Assembly (NCBI GenBank): GCA_013002425.1
Contig: JABDJQ010000510.1
Span: 1-8,453 of the forward strand
Direction of reading: 5' to 3'
From: Gemmatimonadota bacterium
GTDB lineage: Bacteria; Orphanbacterota; Orphanbacteria; Orphanbacterales; Orphanbacteraceae
DNA length: 8,453 bases
The position numbers and the translations under genes are program-made. This document shows, piece by piece, positions 6,160-8,453 of the stretch (the stretch's first letter is position 1; each line of letters begins with the position of its first letter). Below the pieces are notes generated by a model. The model worked only from the letters and a program-made list of their open reading frames with translations, had not been told where the DNA came from and made no database searches.

Positions 6160-7092
6160 TCATGCGCCTGATCCGTTCATCACACGGTACTGGCGCATGG
6201 CGCGATACTCGCGGAACTGGCCGCGCAATCTGCCGAGTTCGATTCCGGCGTGAAGCTTCGCGCGTGGCGAGAGCGCGAGCGTGTAGCGAAGCCAGGCGCC
6301 GACCACGGCGCGCGTCAGATAGCGCGGCGCGCCGAACAGATTCGCGCCGCCCGGGTGCCCGCTCTTGAGCGCTTCCATGCGCCCGGCGCGCATCGCGCGC
6401 CCGAAAAGCCACGGCGCACCGAGCTGTTCGTCCCGGATCTGATGTTCGACCGACGCCTGCGGCAGATAAACGGGTTCGTGCCCGGCGGCTTCCAGTCGCG
6501 CCGTGAACTCCGTTTCGCTTCCCATCACGTAATCCGTACCGTTCGGGCCGAACGCGGGATCGAACGACCATCCGCCCGAGAAGAGCGTCGCGCGCACCAT
6601 CATGTTCGGGCCCCATACCTGCGTGGCATGACACGGCCCTTCGTCCTGCTCCCAGTCGGCGACGACATACGCCGCGCGATAGAACGGATGAGTCGCTTCG
6701 AGCACGGGCGTTCGGCCTTCGGGGAACGCGGGCACGATGCGGCCGCCGAAGACGTCGTTGTCGGGCCAGCGCGCGGCGCCGGCCGCGAGTTCGCGCAGCC
6801 AGTCGGGCGAGGGGAGGATGTCGTCGTCGGTGAACACGAACAAGCTGCCGCTCGCTTCGGAGACGCCGCGGTTCAGCGCGTTGTTCTTGCCGGGCGTCGT
6901 CTCGCGAAGAACGCGAACGGGAATGCGATCCGCGTACGAGGCGACGATCGCGTTCGTCTGTTCGTCGCCCGCGTTGTCGATCACGATCACCTCCCACTCG
7001 AGGTCGTCTGCTTCGAGCGCGCAGAAACGCGCGAGCATGGGCCCGAGTGTTTCGGGGCGTCGATGCGTCGCGAAAATGACCGAAAGATTCAT
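6160..7092 (-). CDS. Family 2 glycosyltransferase (GT-A fold)
   Basis: A 310-residue protein transferring a sugar from a nucleotide-sugar donor; donor and acceptor cannot be read from the sequence. It begins with the GT2 opening MNLSVIFATHRRPETL, has VIVIDNAGDE (36-44) in the nucleotide site, the metal-binding DDD in FVFTDDDILPSPDWL (89-91), the GGRI segment (117-120) and an acceptor-side GSETEFTARL (191-200) with acidic residues. A histidine in VEHQI (215-219) is typical of the C-terminal part of this family. No signal peptide or clear membrane helix is visible, so it is probably cytoplasmic or peripheral at the membrane. GGAG at 7098-7101 supports the ATG. It may serve a surface polysaccharide, but no other sugar gene is in the window. 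It is convergent with hisD and downstream of the MocR-like gene. Confidence 0.85.
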   Translation of the reverse strand: MNLSVIFATHRRPETLGPMLARFCALEADDLEWEVIVIDNAGDEQTNAIVASYADRIPVRVLRETTPGKNNALNRGVSEASGSLFVFTDDDILPSPDWLRELAAGAARWPDNDVFGGRIVPAFPEGRTPVLEATHPFYRAAYVVADWEQDEGPCHATQVWGPNMMVRATLFSGGWSFDPAFGPNGTDYVMGSETEFTARLEAAGHEPVYLPQASVEHQIRDEQLGAPWLFGRAMRAGRMEALKSGHPGGANLFGAPRYLTRAVVGAWLRYTLALSPRAKLHAGIELGRLRGQFREYRAMRQYRVMNGSGA

Positions 7093-7097
7093 GCAGT

Positions 7098-7101
7098 CTC
7101 C
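7098..7101 (-). promoter_or_regulatory. Ribosome binding site of the glycosyltransferase
   Basis: On the minus strand GGAG stands 5 bases before the ATG that begins at 7092. The spacing is on the short side but acceptable. Confidence 0.6.
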
Positions 7102-7130
7102 GCCGGCGATCCGAATTCGTTTTTATAGTA

Positions 7131-7147
7131 CCGGGCGCGGCGCCCGG
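7131..7147. repeat. GC-only inverted repeat in the intergenic gap
   Basis: A perfect 7-bp stem (CCGGGCG / CGCCCGG) with a 3-base loop sits in the 67-base gap between the MocR-like gene and the glycosyltransferase. Neither strand has a T-run right after the stem, so it is not a classic intrinsic terminator. On the minus strand it is followed by TACTATAAAAAC (7120-7131), an AT-rich spot that could hold a -10 element for the glycosyltransferase, but I see no convincing -35. It could be a weak terminator, an operator or chance in GC-rich DNA. Confidence 0.4.
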
Positions 7148-7159
7148 CGCGTTTCGAAG

Positions 7160-8452
7160 TCATGATGTCCGCCCGTATCCCTCGCGGGCGATAAATGCCC
7201 GGATCACTTCCCCGAGTTCGGCAATCCCCCTTCGAATCGTATCGACCTCGAGCGTCGCGATCCCGAGAAGGAGCCCGGCGGACGGTCTCGCCAGCATGGT
7301 ATACGGCTCGTCGGGGAAAATCGAGATTCCCCGATCCCAGATGGCGTTTGCCAGGGCCTCCACGCGCGCGGACGACCATCCGTGCATGCTGAAATGAACG
7401 TGAAGGCCGGCGTTCGAAGGAGAGAGGGTGAGAGGAAGGTCCCGGAACGCGCGCAGCGCTTCCCGTGCCGCGTCCCGCTTCCCGGCAAGGCGGCGATTCA
7501 GACGCCGCAGAAATGACTCCATCTCGCCCGAATCGAGAAACTGCGCGAGCACTTCGCACTCGAGCGGCGCGCAGTAGTTGCCCATCGTCACGTCTTCGGC
7601 GCGAAAGACGTCCTTCAGATGGGGCGGCACCACGAGATACGCGATCGCGGGATCGGGGGAGAAGAGTCGCGAGAACGTGCCGACGTGCAGCACGAGGCCG
7701 TCGTCATCGAGTCCCTGCAGCGACTCGACCGGCGTCCCTTCATAGCGGTATTCGTTGTTGTGGTCGAATTCGAGAATCCAGTAGCCGCGTTCCCGCGCAC
7801 GCTCGAGCAGCCTGAGCCTGCGGGCGAGCGGCATGTGCCGCCCCGACGGCATCAGAAACGACGGGTTCGTGGCGAGCAGCCGCGCGCCCTCGTCCCGCTC
7901 CGCGACCCGGGCGATCATGAGCCCGTCGCTGTCGGTCGGGAGCGGAACGGGCTCGCACCCGTGCAGCCGGATCGCGTTCCGGAGCCCGTAGGAATGGGGA
8001 TCTTCGAGAAGCACGCGCTCCTCCGGTTCGACCAGAACGCGCAGCACCATCTGAAACGCCTGCATGTATGTGCTGACGAGCACGACCTGTTCGGGATCGC
8101 AACGCACGCCGCGCATCCGGTGCAGATAACGGGCGATCGACTCTTCGATCTCGCCGTAGGAGGGACGGTCGAGTTCGTACGCAGCCGGCACGGATTCGTA
8201 GCGGGCGGCGGCGCGCCGCAGAAACCGGTACCACTCCCGGCGTGAACGCGCGTCCGAAACCGACGCGTTGTATTCGAAGTCGTAGCGGATGTGCGACCTC
8301 GGGCGTCGCGCGAACGGGGGGAGGGCATCGGAGAACTGCAGCAGTCGTTTGCCGTGGGGCGCGGGTTCGGGGAGGCGCTCGTTTCCGCGCGAAACCGCCC
8401 TCGATCCGCCGCGAGTTCTCGCTTCGGCCGGGAAGTCCTTGCGCGGAATTCC
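7160..8452 (-). CDS. MocR/GabR-type protein, aminotransferase-fold domain lacking PLP residues (5' partial)
   Basis: The frame is open to the right edge, giving 430 visible residues; the N-terminus, where MocR regulators carry a GntR winged helix, is missing. Visible residues 1 to about 60 are Arg/Pro-rich and fit the interdomain linker. The remainder is the class I aminotransferase fold: RGVRCDPEQVV, LEDPHSYG, NPSFLMPSG, YWILEFDHNNEYRYEG, LQGLD, GTFSRLFSPDPAIAYLVVP and GLHVHF. The cofactor site is degraded. The Schiff-base Lys of GTFSK is Arg262 (codon 7667-7669), the DDY motif that contacts the pyridine ring is FDH (229-231), and the phosphate-binding Arg of LRLGY is Ala269. The rest is intact, so it looks like a functional protein that does not bind PLP covalently. 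A role in regulation is inferred; the target is unknown. The gene may be cotranscribed with the glycosyltransferase. Confidence 0.85.
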   Translation of the reverse strand, partial: GIPRKDFPAEARTRGGSRAVSRGNERLPEPAPHGKRLLQFSDALPPFARRPRSHIRYDFEYNASVSDARSRREWYRFLRRAAARYESVPAAYELDRPSYGEIEESIARYLHRMRGVRCDPEQVVLVSTYMQAFQMVLRVLVEPEERVLLEDPHSYGLRNAIRLHGCEPVPLPTDSDGLMIARVAERDEGARLLATNPSFLMPSGRHMPLARRLRLLERARERGYWILEFDHNNEYRYEGTPVESLQGLDDDGLVLHVGTFSRLFSPDPAIAYLVVPPHLKDVFRAEDVTMGNYCAPLECEVLAQFLDSGEMESFLRRLNRRLAGKRDAAREALRAFRDLPLTLSPSNAGLHVHFSMHGWSSARVEALANAIWDRGISIFPDEPYTMLARPSAGLLLGIATLEVDTIRRGIAELGEVIRAFIAREGYGRTS

Positions 8453-8453
8453 C

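Noticed and set aside
7131..7147. Intrinsic terminator for the MocR-like gene
   Set aside because: The stem is good but no T-run follows it on the minus strand; kept only as an inverted repeat.
8189..8191. GTG as the start of the MocR-like gene
   Set aside because: The same frame continues upstream to the window edge with family-like sequence (WYRFLRRAAARYESVPAAYELD), so this valine is internal.
6250..8245. Plus-strand open frames opposite the glycosyltransferase and the MocR-like gene (292 and 208 codons)
   Set aside because: They are shadows of the minus-strand genes, with low-complexity Arg/Ala composition and no recognisable motif.

Overview
The window is a high-GC (roughly 60-65% by eye) bacterial segment. 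Good Shine-Dalgarno sequences, overlapping stop/start codons and split use of ATG, GTG and TTG starts all point to a bacterium. The phylum cannot be fixed from the sequence alone; several proteins carry features I associate with haloarchaeal or fungal histidine enzymes, so an uncultured or deep-branching lineage is possible.

Region 1 (1-6149, plus strand) is a tightly packed histidine biosynthesis operon that is already in progress at the left edge. Its order is hisC-HAD (5' end missing), hisB, hisH, hisF, a hisA-hisI-hisE fusion, and hisD. Every junction overlaps by 4 or 7 bases. Six genes encode every step of the pathway after the first: HisE and HisI (steps 2-3), HisA (4), HisHF (5), HisB (6), HisC (7), probably the HAD domain (8) and HisD (9-10). 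Only ATP phosphoribosyltransferase (HisG) is not seen; it may lie upstream.

Two fusions stand out. The C-terminus of HisC carries a complete HAD phosphatase domain, which fits as the missing histidinol-phosphate phosphatase because HisB here is a dehydratase only. One 424-residue protein joins HisA to HisIE, so three successive enzymes (steps 2, 3 and 4) are in one chain. Its HisIE part, including the residues on both sides of it, looks like fungal HIS4, which is HisI-HisE-HisD; here hisD follows with a 4-base overlap. This suggests that the unassigned N-terminal region of HIS4 is a decayed HisA barrel.

Region 2 (6150-8453, minus strand) converges on the operon with only a 10-base gap. It holds a family 2 glycosyltransferase and, upstream of it by 67 bases, the C-terminal part of a MocR/GabR-type protein whose N-terminus runs off the right edge. 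The aminotransferase fold of the latter has lost the PLP lysine and the other main cofactor contacts, so it is probably a pseudoenzyme or a regulator that does not use PLP. No RNA gene, CRISPR array, insertion sequence or phage gene was found.
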